From Actinomadura sp. KC216 (GTDB lineage: Bacteria > Actinomycetota > Actinomycetes > Streptosporangiales > Streptosporangiaceae): a stretch of 37,134 nt of DNA. Location: positions 1 to 37,134 of the forward strand of contig NZ_SMJX01000053.1 in the NCBI RefSeq assembly GCF_004348535.1. Direction: 5' to 3'. The notes beneath the pieces are model-generated. The model was not told the DNA's origin. It searched no databases and saw only the letters and a list, made by a program, of their open reading frames with translations. Made by a program: the position numbers and the translations under genes. Below, piece after piece: positions 1 through 8,948 of the stretch. Within the stretch, counting starts at the first letter, position 1. Each line of letters begins with the position of its first letter.

Positions 1-108
1 GACTCTGCCATCCAGCGCGACCGGCTCAACCCCGACAGCCGGCTCTTCGGACAAGTCACTTCCCGAACCCGCCAGCGGCGACCCCACGCCCGCACCACCG
101 TGACTTGA
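1..108 (+). CDS. C-terminal end of an unidentified protein (partial)
   Basis: An open frame enters from the left edge and ends at a TGA at 106-108. It gives 35 residues, with an Arg-rich tail ending in RTTVT. Nothing in this short tail identifies a family. The reading is supported only by the absence of stops and a GC-rich third position, so the frame may be a chance one. Confidence 0.35.
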   Translation, partial: DSAIQRDRLNPDSRLFGQVTSRTRQRRPHARTTVT

Positions 109-270
109 CAAATACAGAGGCACCCCGAGTTTCGTGGGGTCGGGTTTGACGCGCATCCACCGAATCCAGCAGGCCCCCCTCCCCCGGGCCCCAAATCTCA
201 CATCACCACCCGCAGACCTAACCGTGTCGCACCGACCACCATCGAGAGCCAAATGCCACTCCCCCAGATG

Positions 271-312
271 TGCTCCCGTTGCTCCCGCCCGGAGCCGTGG
301 ACGACGGGAGCA
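271..312. repeat. 9-bp inverted repeat (hairpin)
   Basis: TGCTCCCGT at 271-279 is repeated in perfect inverted form, ACGGGAGCA, at 304-312, with a 24-base loop. It has no T-tract. It could be a transcription terminator for the gene ending at 108 or a protein-binding site. Confidence 0.45.
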
Positions 313-365
313 GACGTAGTTCCCGAACCGTCCTCAACGGATGTAACAACCGCCAACGACTGCCG

Positions 366-398
366 CTGACCTGCACCGCCTCGAAAGCTGCAGGTCAG
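366..398. repeat. 10-bp perfect inverted repeat
   Basis: CTGACCTGCA at 366-375 and TGCAGGTCAG at 389-398 are perfect inverted repeats separated by 13 bases. The stem is strong, but no T-run follows. It may be a terminator-like hairpin or a binding or recombination site. Function cannot be decided from sequence. Confidence 0.5.
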
Positions 399-984
399 TT
401 GCGATCGCGGACGACCTTGACACAGTAGAGGTCAGCCAACTCTGATCTCTGGACCCGATTCCTTCACTCGCCGTTCCAGTGCGATCCGCGCCTCCACGAC
501 CAACCGTTCCGTGGACGCCCTCGCAGTAGCACCGCAGATCCAGTGTGCCCGGCACCGGGTGCGAACCGGCGCTTCATCTAACGCAGGGCGGGCGAGAATG
601 AGGAACGCCGCAGCTCCCAGATCCGGTCTCCGCTGCTGGAACGGTCGGCCAGGCCAGCCAGTGGCGGCACCGTTGCGGCCCGGCGCTTCCCGGCCGATGT
701 TGACTAGTCCGCGCCGCTTGACCCACCCTCTGGCCTCAGCGGCGTATATGACTCGGAGAAGCCGTGTGGTCACTTTCTAGATTTTGACCGCTACAGGCCG
801 TGGAGTTCCGGTGACCTGACCGTATTCGGCTCGTCCAGTTCGCCTCCTGAAAACCTGCCTCCCCAGAGTCACGCTGCGCCCCTGTCGGCGCACTCACTGT
901 TGAGGACCGAACGGAACCGATCGCCGAACCCTCCATCCGCCGGCGGACAAATAGCGCAACGCAGGGAGATAGGAGAGTCAGCAC

Positions 985-1317
985 ATGGCAGACCCGACTC
1001 TGTTGGCGGCCGCGGTGAGCGCCCTCGGCATCGCAGCGGGGGTGGTCGGCACCTGGCTCCGCGGACGCACTCTCGAAAGGGTGCATCAGGCCCGCGTCGA
1101 CGGCCGGAGCGAGGTGGTGCGCGCCTTGGCCCCGGGGAGTCGGCTCATCGACCTCGACGAGGGCACAGTCTTCGTCGAGGTCGGCCCCTGGCCGGGAAAC
1201 GTCCCCGGCAGCGGTTCGGAGGCATGTCCGCCAAGCCGCTCAACAACCCGCTCGCGGCGGCCTGGCCAGCTTGCTTCGACTGTCGCAGGGCGGCGGGACC
1301 GCCGTCGTGCCCGGTGA
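985..1317 (+). CDS. Small membrane-anchored protein upstream of the sigma factor
   Basis: The ATG at 985 follows an AGGAG-type ribosome-binding site (in agataggagagtcagcac). The product is 110 residues. Residues 4-24 form one hydrophobic segment rich in Ala and Gly, followed by a short Arg-rich stretch and a small hydrophilic region. The last 35 residues are Arg- and Ser-rich with little structure. The gene overlaps the start of the sigma factor gene, so the two are probably co-transcribed. I do not recognise a family. It could be a short membrane partner of the sigma factor, but no anti-sigma motif (for example a zinc-binding HxxxCxxC) is present. Confidence 0.55.
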   Translation: MADPTLLAAAVSALGIAAGVVGTWLRGRTLERVHQARVDGRSEVVRALAPGSRLIDLDEGTVFVEVGPWPGNVPGSGSEACPPSRSTTRSRRPGQLASTVAGRRDRRRAR

Positions 1318-1789
1318 ATTCAGCGAGTGGTTCGAACGTGATTTCCCCCGCCTCGTCGGATTTGTCATGACCTTGGGTGCTGGACAGTGCGCCGCTGAGG
1401 ACGCGGCCCAGACCGCCTTTGCCGAGGCGTACGCGCGCTGGGACGACATTGCCCAGCCGCGGGCATGGGTCCGTACGGTTGCCACGCGCGCCTTCTACCG
1501 TGACCAGAAGGCCACACTCACGGCGGATGAGTCGGTTCCTCTAATTGCTGCGGGAACCGACGAAGATCACGCGGACCAGATCGCCGAACGCGATCTCGTC
1601 TTGGCCGCACTGCGGACCCTTCCACCCCGTCAACGGGAGGTGATGGCCTGGACGATCGACGGGTTCCGACCAGAACAGATCGCACTGGAGTTGCGGACGA
1701 CCCCCGAGAATGTTCGCAAGTCACTCCAGCGCGCCCGTGAGCGGCTCAAGGGCATGCTGGAGGCGCACGCTCAGAGGAGGTACCAGTGA
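1307..1789 (+). CDS. ECF-like RNA polymerase sigma factor
   Basis: This is a sigma-70 family protein of the short extracytoplasmic-function type, with region 2 and region 4 only. The region 2 part contains FSEWFERDFPRLVGFV and the AEDAAQTAFAEAYARW helix. The C-terminal region 4 has the LRTLPPRQREVMAW segment followed by a helix-turn-helix, the usual -35 recognition module. From the GTG at 1307 the product is 160 residues, normal for the group. A TTG at 1271 would add 12 residues but has no better ribosome-binding site. The stop overlaps the start of the next gene (GTGA), so the MEDS-STAS protein is translationally coupled and probably regulates or senses for this factor. Family assignment is firm; the regulon is unknown. 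Confidence 0.85.
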   Translation: MPGEFSEWFERDFPRLVGFVMTLGAGQCAAEDAAQTAFAEAYARWDDIAQPRAWVRTVATRAFYRDQKATLTADESVPLIAAGTDEDHADQIAERDLVLAALRTLPPRQREVMAWTIDGFRPEQIALELRTTPENVRKSLQRARERLKGMLEAHAQRRYQ

Positions 1790-2844
1790 CCGACGGTAAG
1801 TCTGGGAGGACGGCGTCTCGAGAGCTGATGGCAGACGCGGAGTTCGACGCGCTCCTGTCTGACGCGGACATGCGTCGGCAAGCAGGGCTCCGCCGGTCGA
1901 TCGACACGGCCGAGCGGCTCTCGGCTGCGCTTGAGGAATCGGCACTGGGCCCAGTCAAGGGGGAACGCCCCTGGTTCACCCGGCGTCCGGTAAGCACGAT
2001 CCGCCCAGGCGAACACGCGTGGCTGGCGTTCAGCGCCGAGCCAGAACGCGACCGCGTTATCGGGGCCTTCATTCGGGACGCCCTCGAGATGAACGAGAAG
2101 ATGGTGTACATCACCGACAGCGGTCCAAAGCAGCTCTCCGGTGTGCTCCCCCGCCATGGCTACGACTTGCCCGCGCTCACCATGACCGGGCACTTGTGCT
2201 TCATTCCGCGCGAGAAGGCCTGTCTCGACTCGCGCGGACGGTTCGATGTCGACCGGATGTCGAAGACCCTCGAGCAGCAGGCGGCTGATGCCTTCGACCA
2301 AGGTTTCCGCGCGGTTCGGATGACCACTGACCTTACGTGGACGCTCAAGGAACCGGGACGCTCCGGCTTCAAGAGGATGCTCGGATGCGAGGATCGTCTC
2401 GGCGATGCGGTCTTCTCCACTTCGATGGCCATGGCGATCTGCCAAGTGGACAAACGCCATTGCACCGCGGAGGAACTGGTCGCCCTGGCGGACGCTCACG
2501 AACTCGTCGTAGAGCCCAATCCGGAATACGACGATGGAATCTTGCGCATCACCCGCACTTTCTCACCTTCGGGACTACGCATCGAAGGGGAGGTCGACTG
2601 GACACACCTGCCGATCCTCACGAAGTTGCTCGGATCGAGCGAAGTGCCTGCCGAACCGGTACACCTTGAACTCTCACGGCTTGGCTTTATCGATCTAGGG
2701 GCACTCAACGCCATCGCACGTCATGCACGCCAACTACCCAGGGGTGCTCCACTAACACTACACAACGTGCCTCCCCGAATTCTGTACGTGATCCAAAAAA
2801 TAGGATGGCAGTATTTGCCTGGCATCGTTCTCAAGCAAATGTGA
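1786..2844 (+). CDS. MEDS-STAS regulatory protein (putative anti-sigma antagonist/sensor)
   Basis: This 352-residue protein starts at a GTG that overlaps the sigma factor stop by 4 bp. Residues 1-60 form a charged helical leader. Residues about 68-245 match the MEDS (DcmR-like sensory) domain, with the typical opening GEHAWLAFSAEPERDRVIGA and the later YITDSGP segment. Residues about 255-350 form a STAS domain (LRIEGEVDWTHLPIL, then HLELSRLGFIDLGAL). STAS domains bind anti-sigma kinases and MEDS domains are small-molecule or redox sensors, so the protein likely controls the coupled sigma factor. The position of the phosphorylatable Ser/Thr of classical anti-anti-sigma factors is occupied by the sequence FIDLGAL, which lacks Ser. 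Phosphorylation-dependent control is therefore doubtful. Confidence 0.8.
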   Translation: MTDGKSGRTASRELMADAEFDALLSDADMRRQAGLRRSIDTAERLSAALEESALGPVKGERPWFTRRPVSTIRPGEHAWLAFSAEPERDRVIGAFIRDALEMNEKMVYITDSGPKQLSGVLPRHGYDLPALTMTGHLCFIPREKACLDSRGRFDVDRMSKTLEQQAADAFDQGFRAVRMTTDLTWTLKEPGRSGFKRMLGCEDRLGDAVFSTSMAMAICQVDKRHCTAEELVALADAHELVVEPNPEYDDGILRITRTFSPSGLRIEGEVDWTHLPILTKLLGSSEVPAEPVHLELSRLGFIDLGALNAIARHARQLPRGAPLTLHNVPPRILYVIQKIGWQYLPGIVLKQM

Positions 2845-3069
2845 GTGACTCCAGCCCCGTACCTCAATCCGCGTCATCGAAAAAGGGGTTTGCCGCGTCG
2901 AGGGTTAGACCCCAGCTAGGCTCAGCGCAACTCTACTGGTAACGGTCCATATAAATGGTCTAGAAGAAATACCGACTAGATAGCGGACCTTCTTTCACAG
3001 GCCCGCTGGCGCTCATTCAGAGGGCTGATGCCGCACTATCGGCCTCCAACGCTCTGCCCTACTTCCTCG

Positions 3070-5649
3070 TTACGTCAGATATTCGTCGGCCAGTGACGGG
3101 AGATGTAGCGGCAGGGGGAGGGTGGAGGCGATGTCGGTGTGGAGGGCGGCGCGGCGCAACGCTTGGGTGTAGGCGGCCCAGGCAGGCCGATCGTCTCCCG
3201 GCTGGACGAAGGCGGTCACGATCTCGATCGGGTTGTTGTTGCTGCCCTGTTTCAGGGCGTTCGCGCTTTGGTCGGGGTCGAGTTTGGTGATCGTCAGCGG
3301 GGTTTGCATCTGGTCGGATCTGGGGTTGACCGCGTAGTAGACGTGGTCGTTGAGGGGGTAGACGCCGCTTGTCCGGCCGTAAGCATCTTCCTTGATTCCG
3401 AGCCCTCGTGGGACTTCCTCTTGGCTGTCGCGTTCGCGGATGCGAAAGACGCGCAGGCCAGGACATTTTGCGGGTGGGAGGTGTTCGACGCCGTCGTCTG
3501 CGGGGTCGAGGCCCGGGAGTATGAGCTTGTCGGGGGTCAGGTGCTTGTCTTGGAGCCAGTCCCAGCCGCGGGTGCGGAAGGTGCTGGTTCGGATGAAGAC
3601 GGCGCGGTCGTGGGTGGCGTGGTCGATGCCGAGTGCCGCGGTGAGGAATTCGGCGATGCGGATCCGGAAGTTGTCGTTCTTTGTCCTGGGGATTCGTCCT
3701 TGGCCGGCAGTGAGGGCGAGGGGCAGGTCGGCGTACGGCAATTGTTCGGTGCCGTCGCTGGTGGCGAGTTGGGCAGTCGCGGTGCCGTCGTTGGCGATGC
3801 GGGCGACGATGGGGATGTCGGCGCCGTTGTGGGTTTCGAGCCAGATGCCGATCAGTTCGAAGTCGCCGGTGATGTCGGGAGGGGCGGGGAGTACGCCGAT
3901 TCGCCCAAGCGAGCGGAGAGCATCCTGCACGGCTGCGCTCGCGCGGTGGATGTCGCCCAGGGTGAATTGTGTGCCGGGCAGAGTCTTCTTGATCCGTTTG
4001 GCGTCGGGTTTCGGGGTGTAGAGGTTGATCGGGTGGATGCATTGCAGGCGTCGGTTCAGCGGTGGGAACGCTTGCTTGAGGGTGCGGTACGGGTCGTCCT
4101 TGTTGATCGCTTCGAAGTAGGCCGGCTTGCGGATCTCGACGATGGCGGCGCGGCGGTCGTCGCTCCTGCCGATCATCTGCTCGATGTGCTGGATGCGGTG
4201 GGTGGCCTGGGTTCCCTGCTTCTCGCCTTTGGCCGGTCGGGGGATGCCTGCGGCGATGTCGTGCTGCTCGCGCAGTTCCACCGTGAGCTCACAGGGGCCG
4301 GTGTAGCTATGGGATTCGATGATCTCGCCGTTGTCGGTGGTGCGGGTGGTTGAGGCCGTTGGGGTGTAGCCGAGGTCCTGGGTCACTGCCGCGAGCAGGG
4401 CTTGCCGGGTGGCCGGTGACTCGGTCCACAGTTCGAGGGTGTAGGACGTCTGGGCGTCTGCGGCCGGGCGGAGGAGCCGGGGGACGGTGGTCTTGGCTTT
4501 CTTCAGGTCGAGGACCGGCAGGATTCCCAGCGGCTGCAAGATCTCCCCCACGCTGGTGTGGAGGTCGTAGTGGTCGACGGGCAGGAACCCGGTCTTGGCC
4601 GCGTGCAGCACCGATTTTGCTGTCTTGCCGTCGGTGTCCTCGTCGTCGGGGACGCTGAGCTTGGTGCCTGTGGAGTACAGGACGTACGCGGATAGCGGCT
4701 GGTTGGTGTAGGCGGCCGGGGCGATGACGACGTCGTGCGGGTCAGGGAAGGCATGATGGGTGAGGTTCGCCAGGGCGTGGGCTAGCCCGGGTTCCCAGGC
4801 CCACTGATATGTGCCGTTGATGCGGCGTCGCCCGATGCGGGCGCTGACGAGCGTGGGGTGCTCGGTCGCGCGGAGATAGCCGGAGTCGGCGAGGAGCCAG
4901 AGCGTCAGGCTCGGGCCCCGGCCGCCTCTGCTTGGCACGTACCGGACGGGTTGAAGGGGGAAGCGGACGGTGCTGAGTTCGGCGTGGACGCGGGCTCGGC
5001 CGTGGGTCGGTACGGTCTCCACGTGGAAGTCGATCTTTGGGGCCCATAGACCGGACCCGAGTTTGGGGTCGTCCAGGCGTTCGGGTGGCCACCAGATGGC
5101 GGAGCGGTGGCCGGAGTTGTCGACCGGGCCGAGGATGAATCGCCGGTGTTCACCGCGGATCTGCATGCCGGTGGTTGCGACAAGGCCGGCGAGGTAGCCC
5201 GGCAGCATCCGGAATACGGCCGTTTCAGGTTTCGCGGTCCCGCTGGGGTGAGTGTGGACTGCTAGGAGGTCGAGTTCGGTTGGCTTCCAGTCGAGTTCTT
5301 CGTCGTCGAGCAGGTCGAACCAGTCCAGGTCGGGCCGGTCGGGGGTGATGCGGGTCGAGGCCCAGACCGCGACGGCCGTGCGGACGACCTGCCGGTCGAC
5401 GCGGGCGTGGCTGATCAGCCAATGCTCGTCGTCGAGGTTGCTGGCCACGTGGATGATGTTGGGGTCGAGGGTGTCGAGGAGTTCGACGAGGGACCAGGTG
5501 GGCAGTTTGCGGTCGTCCCAGGAGGGCGCCTGGCTGCGGATCCGTCGCAGCCACCGTGTCGGGAACCGTGCGGCCAGGCTTGTGACCGGGAGCGACGCTC
5601 CGGGAGCGATCTCGTTGACCAGGAGTCGGAGGTGCTCGTAGTGCGGCAT
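3070..5649 (-). CDS. Prokaryotic PIWI-RE protein (pPIWI-RE)
   Basis: This 859-residue protein matches the pPIWI-RE family in size, order of parts and operon context. Residues 1-340 correspond to the family-specific N-terminal module (pPIWI_RE_X). About 370-520 is the MID-like part (RRAAIVEIRKPAYFEA at 499-514). About 560-859 is the RNase H-fold PIWI part, ending in the Argonaute-like TLPLPLHLPSLADEYL. The first core strand reads IGIWLETHNG at 600-609, where nucleolytic PIWI domains carry an Asp, so catalysis is uncertain. R and E residues that name the family are present in the region (for example RGWDW 694-698, RIRERDSQEE 736-745), but I cannot place them by alignment. The ATG overlaps the helicase stop by 1 bp (TGATG). 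The family is predicted to act with the helicase and endonuclease against invading DNA, probably using nucleic-acid guides. Confidence 0.88.
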   Translation of the reverse strand: MPHYEHLRLLVNEIAPGASLPVTSLAARFPTRWLRRIRSQAPSWDDRKLPTWSLVELLDTLDPNIIHVASNLDDEHWLISHARVDRQVVRTAVAVWASTRITPDRPDLDWFDLLDDEELDWKPTELDLLAVHTHPSGTAKPETAVFRMLPGYLAGLVATTGMQIRGEHRRFILGPVDNSGHRSAIWWPPERLDDPKLGSGLWAPKIDFHVETVPTHGRARVHAELSTVRFPLQPVRYVPSRGGRGPSLTLWLLADSGYLRATEHPTLVSARIGRRRINGTYQWAWEPGLAHALANLTHHAFPDPHDVVIAPAAYTNQPLSAYVLYSTGTKLSVPDDEDTDGKTAKSVLHAAKTGFLPVDHYDLHTSVGEILQPLGILPVLDLKKAKTTVPRLLRPAADAQTSYTLELWTESPATRQALLAAVTQDLGYTPTASTTRTTDNGEIIESHSYTGPCELTVELREQHDIAAGIPRPAKGEKQGTQATHRIQHIEQMIGRSDDRRAAIVEIRKPAYFEAINKDDPYRTLKQAFPPLNRRLQCIHPINLYTPKPDAKRIKKTLPGTQFTLGDIHRASAAVQDALRSLGRIGVLPAPPDITGDFELIGIWLETHNGADIPIVARIANDGTATAQLATSDGTEQLPYADLPLALTAGQGRIPRTKNDNFRIRIAEFLTAALGIDHATHDRAVFIRTSTFRTRGWDWLQDKHLTPDKLILPGLDPADDGVEHLPPAKCPGLRVFRIRERDSQEEVPRGLGIKEDAYGRTSGVYPLNDHVYYAVNPRSDQMQTPLTITKLDPDQSANALKQGSNNNPIEIVTAFVQPGDDRPAWAAYTQALRRAALHTDIASTLPLPLHLPSLADEYLT

Positions 5650-8600
5650 CAGTGCCCCATGTCTCGATTGTGGAACAGGTCGCCGAGTAGGCCCCAGGTG
5701 GCTTCGGCGATGGCGTGGTCGCGGATCTTCTCGGGGGATGCGGTGCCGGTGGGCTCGGTCAGCAGGCTTGTCAGGTGCCGGTCGGCCGCGACGATCAGGC
5801 TGGTGCGCTGGGTGTCTGGTGCTTGCTCGTCCGGGTCGGCGTGCCGTGGGGCGAAGGCCGCGTCGGTCAGGATCACGTGGGTGGGCTGGTGACCGCGGAT
5901 GCTGCGGCCGATGGTCTGGCCCATCGGGACCAGGGCGTTGGCGACAAACGCGGGCCGCTCGGTCCGGTCGTCCAGCCGTCGGAAGAACACCGGTCGGCTC
6001 ATCAGGTTGTACCAGTCGGCCCGCGCCCTGTTACCGAGCTTCTTGGCGGCCTCGGCGATCGAGGACAACGGCATGGCGGTCCCGGCGGGATCCAGGAGGT
6101 AGGCCATGGCGCGCTGGTTGATGAGGGAGAGCGGGAACTTGGGGTCGGTGGGCGGTGGGTGAATGCGCGCCAGGTAGAACACCGCTCCGAGCGCGGCGGT
6201 GCGGTTAGCGTTGAGGATGTTGTAGCCGCGCTGGATCGCCATTTCCGCAGCGACGAGGATGTCGTCCCCGGACTCGGGGAACTTCGTGATCATGCGGCGG
6301 TGCAGACCGTACTGGCCTGGGTCGTCGGCGTCCGGGGTCACATTGCGGGCGCTGTAGGGGGTGCGCAGGTTGATGTGCTCGGCCACCAGCTTCGCTTCGG
6401 CGCCGCTGAGCACGACGAACAGGACCTGCTTGCGGTCCTGATCGAGATCGGCGCGGACCTGCTCCAGCAGGCTAACCACCGCGCCGGGACGGGGCATGCA
6501 GATCCCGCTGACGAGTTGTCGCAGGGCATCGTTACGTTCGGTGCCTTGGCGGCCGGACACTGCGACGGGCTTCTTGCCGTCCGGGCGCAGGCTCTTTCGG
6601 AACCACAGCTTGCTTTGAGCCAGCGCCTCCCGGTCCTCCGGGGGTTCGCGGAGGACCGCCGATGGCGCGATCGGGACGTGGTAAAACGACGAGCCCGGCG
6701 CCCAGCTGGTGGCCGAGGTGAGGATGACGTGCGGCCCCTGGATACCTTCGGGTTCCAGGAGGTCATGCATATGGTGCAGGAGCCACCGGCCGACGCCGCG
6801 GATCCACATCACCCGCAGCGCGCCGGTGTCGCCCAGCCGGTTGGGCAGCCATTGCAGGGCGAGCAGGTTCCCCATGGGTGCTTCGGGGATCAGCGGCTGG
6901 TAGTCGCGGGGAGGCTGCTGACGCCAGAAGGTTTCTTCGTCGTCCAGGGGCAGGGTTTCGGCCACCGCTGGATAGAGCGTGGACATCTCGAAGAACGACA
7001 TGGTGATCCGGCTCGCCCAGAATCCTGCCTGGAACAGCATGGTGAGCATCGCGAGGTTCGCCCGTACATGGTCGCGCTGTCCCTGTGGGGCGTGTTCGGT
7101 CAGCCAGTCGCTGATCGCCTCGTCGATGGTGTCCTCGTCGGGGATATCGGCTTGGAGCGCGGTGACCATCGGGGCGATCCCGTCAGGAACCGCGGCGAGG
7201 ACGCCTTCGGTGAAGATCTCCAGGTGCTCGCGGAAGAAGCCGTCGGCGGCATCCTCTATCGCGGCGTTGTCGTCCATGCGCTTCAGCGGCAGTCCGTGCA
7301 TGATCCGGGCGACCTGCAGTAGCAGCGAGAACCCGGTGAATGGCGCCTTGCCGATCACTTCGTACAGGCCCTCGTCATTCAGGACGAGTTCGTAGAGCTT
7401 GTCGATGGCGCGCTGATGGATCCGGTCGTAGTCGTTGAAGCGCCTCACGTTGCGGTCTCGGAGCTGACGCCGGCCGATTCGATCGAAGCCGCCCACTTTG
7501 CCGATCGTGGTCCGATCGGTCCACCCTTCACCAGGGGCGACGAGGGTTTCATACTGCACGAACCGGTCGTCAAGGTCCTGCTGGACGTTGTCGGCCTCGT
7601 CGATGATGATCAGGTCGCTGTGGTGCTGGCAGGCTTCCAGCCACCGCATCTTCGCTTTCGCTGGTTCGGCTCGGCTGGCGACCAGGCCGGGCGCTGTCGT
7701 CACCCACACCTGGGCCTTGGCGACGCGCCGTTCGGTCTCCTGGTGCGGGCAGACCGCCAGCAGCGGGCAGTCGTGGAGCTTGTTCTCCCCGTCGGTTGAT
7801 CGCAGAGCATTCCGGCAGGGAAAGCTGTCGGGGGTGAGTGGCGCCCACTCGGGCTGGTTCGTCTCGCGCAGCGGGTCGAGCAGGCAGATGGTGTTGACGA
7901 AGTCGGCCGCCGGATCCTCATCAGCGGGGAAGACGCCGGCCGAGGTCGCCAGTGTCGAGCGCCAGTAGCGTGCCGCGTGCTCGGTGCGGCTGTTCTTGCC
8001 GACCAGCGGCACGGCGTCGATCCCGACACTGCGCAGGAAAGAGACCTTGGCGTAGACGTCGGTGACCGACCCGACCACCAGGGTGACGTGGAAGCCCTTC
8101 TCGACCCGGTCGCCGGTGATCAGGTCGGCCAGCGTGGACTTGCCGCTGTTCATCAGCCCGACGATGTGCTCGACCCCGTCGATGTCGAAGGTCGCGGGCA
8201 TCTCGACGAGCTTGCCGGTGTCGTCGTCGACCGCACAGAAGACAATCTTCTCCAGGCGGTCGACCCAGTTCCGGTTCGATATCTCAGGCTGGTCGGCTAG
8301 CGCTGCGTCGAAGCGTTCGGCGACCTTCGCCAGGTCCTCCTCGAAACTGAGGCGCCAGGCTTCGCGCTCCCGCTGTTGCCGGGGGGCCAGCGCGAGCGGA
8401 GCTGGTAGGACCTCGACATCGTCGGGGATACGGACGCGTTCCTCGACCTTGTCCCGCCGCAGGAACGTGTAGAGCTCACCGGGTGCGGCTTGCGGCCGGG
8501 CCGGCTCGAGCGCATAGGGCACCGGATCGGTCAGTGCCGCCTCATAGCGATCGAACCGCTCCGGACACACCGAGGAGCGGCGGGGGACGAAGCAGGTCTG

Positions 8601-8948
8601 ATCGTTGATCTTCTTGGTCGGGTCGTCCGTCCGGTCAAAGCCGCGGACCTCGGCAGGCAGCCGACGATAAAGGTCGAGGGACAGCCGCCAGTATCCGCGC
8701 CGGCTCATGTCACCCATCCGGTGCCTGAGCCTGCGCACCACCGGCTCAAGCTCGGGCTCCACGACCACGTACCCGGACAGGATCGGCCACAGCGCCCCGA
8801 TCGGCTCGCCTTGGAAATGACGGTGCAGAAAATGCAGGCCGAGTTCGAGCGCTACCAGATCACGCGCCGTAAGACGTCCCTCCGGGAGGACGTCGCCCGC
8901 CTGAAGCTCGGTCACCAGCTCGCGGTACCACGACGAATGGTCCCTCAT
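5649..8948 (-). CDS. DinG/XPD-like helicase of the pPIWI-RE island
   Basis: This 1099-residue superfamily 2 helicase has a Walker A motif GLMNSGKST at 264-272 and a DEAD-type Walker B, LIIIDEAD, at 446-453. Between them lie cysteines C355, C378, C394 and C400, positioned like the iron-sulfur cluster domain of DinG and XPD. Further on there are a SAT motif (VILTSATSW), a motif V-like AAEMAIQRGYN, and a motif VI-like QTIGRSIRG with arginine residues expected to contact ATP. The N-terminal 240 residues are not recognisable and may be specific to pPIWI-RE partners. It lies between the other two genes of the operon, overlapping the upstream gene by 4 bp (ATGA) and the downstream gene by 1 bp. Its likely job is to unwind target or guide duplexes for the PIWI-RE protein. 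Confidence 0.85.
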   Translation of the reverse strand: MRDHSSWYRELVTELQAGDVLPEGRLTARDLVALELGLHFLHRHFQGEPIGALWPILSGYVVVEPELEPVVRRLRHRMGDMSRRGYWRLSLDLYRRLPAEVRGFDRTDDPTKKINDQTCFVPRRSSVCPERFDRYEAALTDPVPYALEPARPQAAPGELYTFLRRDKVEERVRIPDDVEVLPAPLALAPRQQREREAWRLSFEEDLAKVAERFDAALADQPEISNRNWVDRLEKIVFCAVDDDTGKLVEMPATFDIDGVEHIVGLMNSGKSTLADLITGDRVEKGFHVTLVVGSVTDVYAKVSFLRSVGIDAVPLVGKNSRTEHAARYWRSTLATSAGVFPADEDPAADFVNTICLLDPLRETNQPEWAPLTPDSFPCRNALRSTDGENKLHDCPLLAVCPHQETERRVAKAQVWVTTAPGLVASRAEPAKAKMRWLEACQHHSDLIIIDEADNVQQDLDDRFVQYETLVAPGEGWTDRTTIGKVGGFDRIGRRQLRDRNVRRFNDYDRIHQRAIDKLYELVLNDEGLYEVIGKAPFTGFSLLLQVARIMHGLPLKRMDDNAAIEDAADGFFREHLEIFTEGVLAAVPDGIAPMVTALQADIPDEDTIDEAISDWLTEHAPQGQRDHVRANLAMLTMLFQAGFWASRITMSFFEMSTLYPAVAETLPLDDEETFWRQQPPRDYQPLIPEAPMGNLLALQWLPNRLGDTGALRVMWIRGVGRWLLHHMHDLLEPEGIQGPHVILTSATSWAPGSSFYHVPIAPSAVLREPPEDREALAQSKLWFRKSLRPDGKKPVAVSGRQGTERNDALRQLVSGICMPRPGAVVSLLEQVRADLDQDRKQVLFVVLSGAEAKLVAEHINLRTPYSARNVTPDADDPGQYGLHRRMITKFPESGDDILVAAEMAIQRGYNILNANRTAALGAVFYLARIHPPPTDPKFPLSLINQRAMAYLLDPAGTAMPLSSIAEAAKKLGNRARADWYNLMSRPVFFRRLDDRTERPAFVANALVPMGQTIGRSIRGHQPTHVILTDAAFAPRHADPDEQAPDTQRTSLIVAADRHLTSLLTEPTGTASPEKIRDHAIAEATWGLLGDLFHNRDMGH

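Larger units (their letters stand above)
109..984. other. Gene-poor stretch with two hairpins
   Basis: No convincing gene is visible. Open frames on both strands lack ribosome-binding sites and recognisable motifs. The stretch holds two long inverted repeats (271-312 and 366-398, listed separately). The last 200 bases should contain the promoter of the downstream sigma-factor operon, but I see no clear -35/-10 pair. Confidence 0.5.

Noticed and set aside
3139..4353. Plus-strand 404-codon open frame opposite the pPIWI-RE gene
   Set aside because: Antisense shadow; Gly/Val/Asp-rich with no recognisable domain.
5715..7322. Long plus-strand open frame opposite the helicase gene
   Set aside because: It mirrors the helicase gene, has no ribosome-binding site and gives a Gly/Val/Asp-rich protein without motifs, typical of antisense frames in GC-rich DNA.
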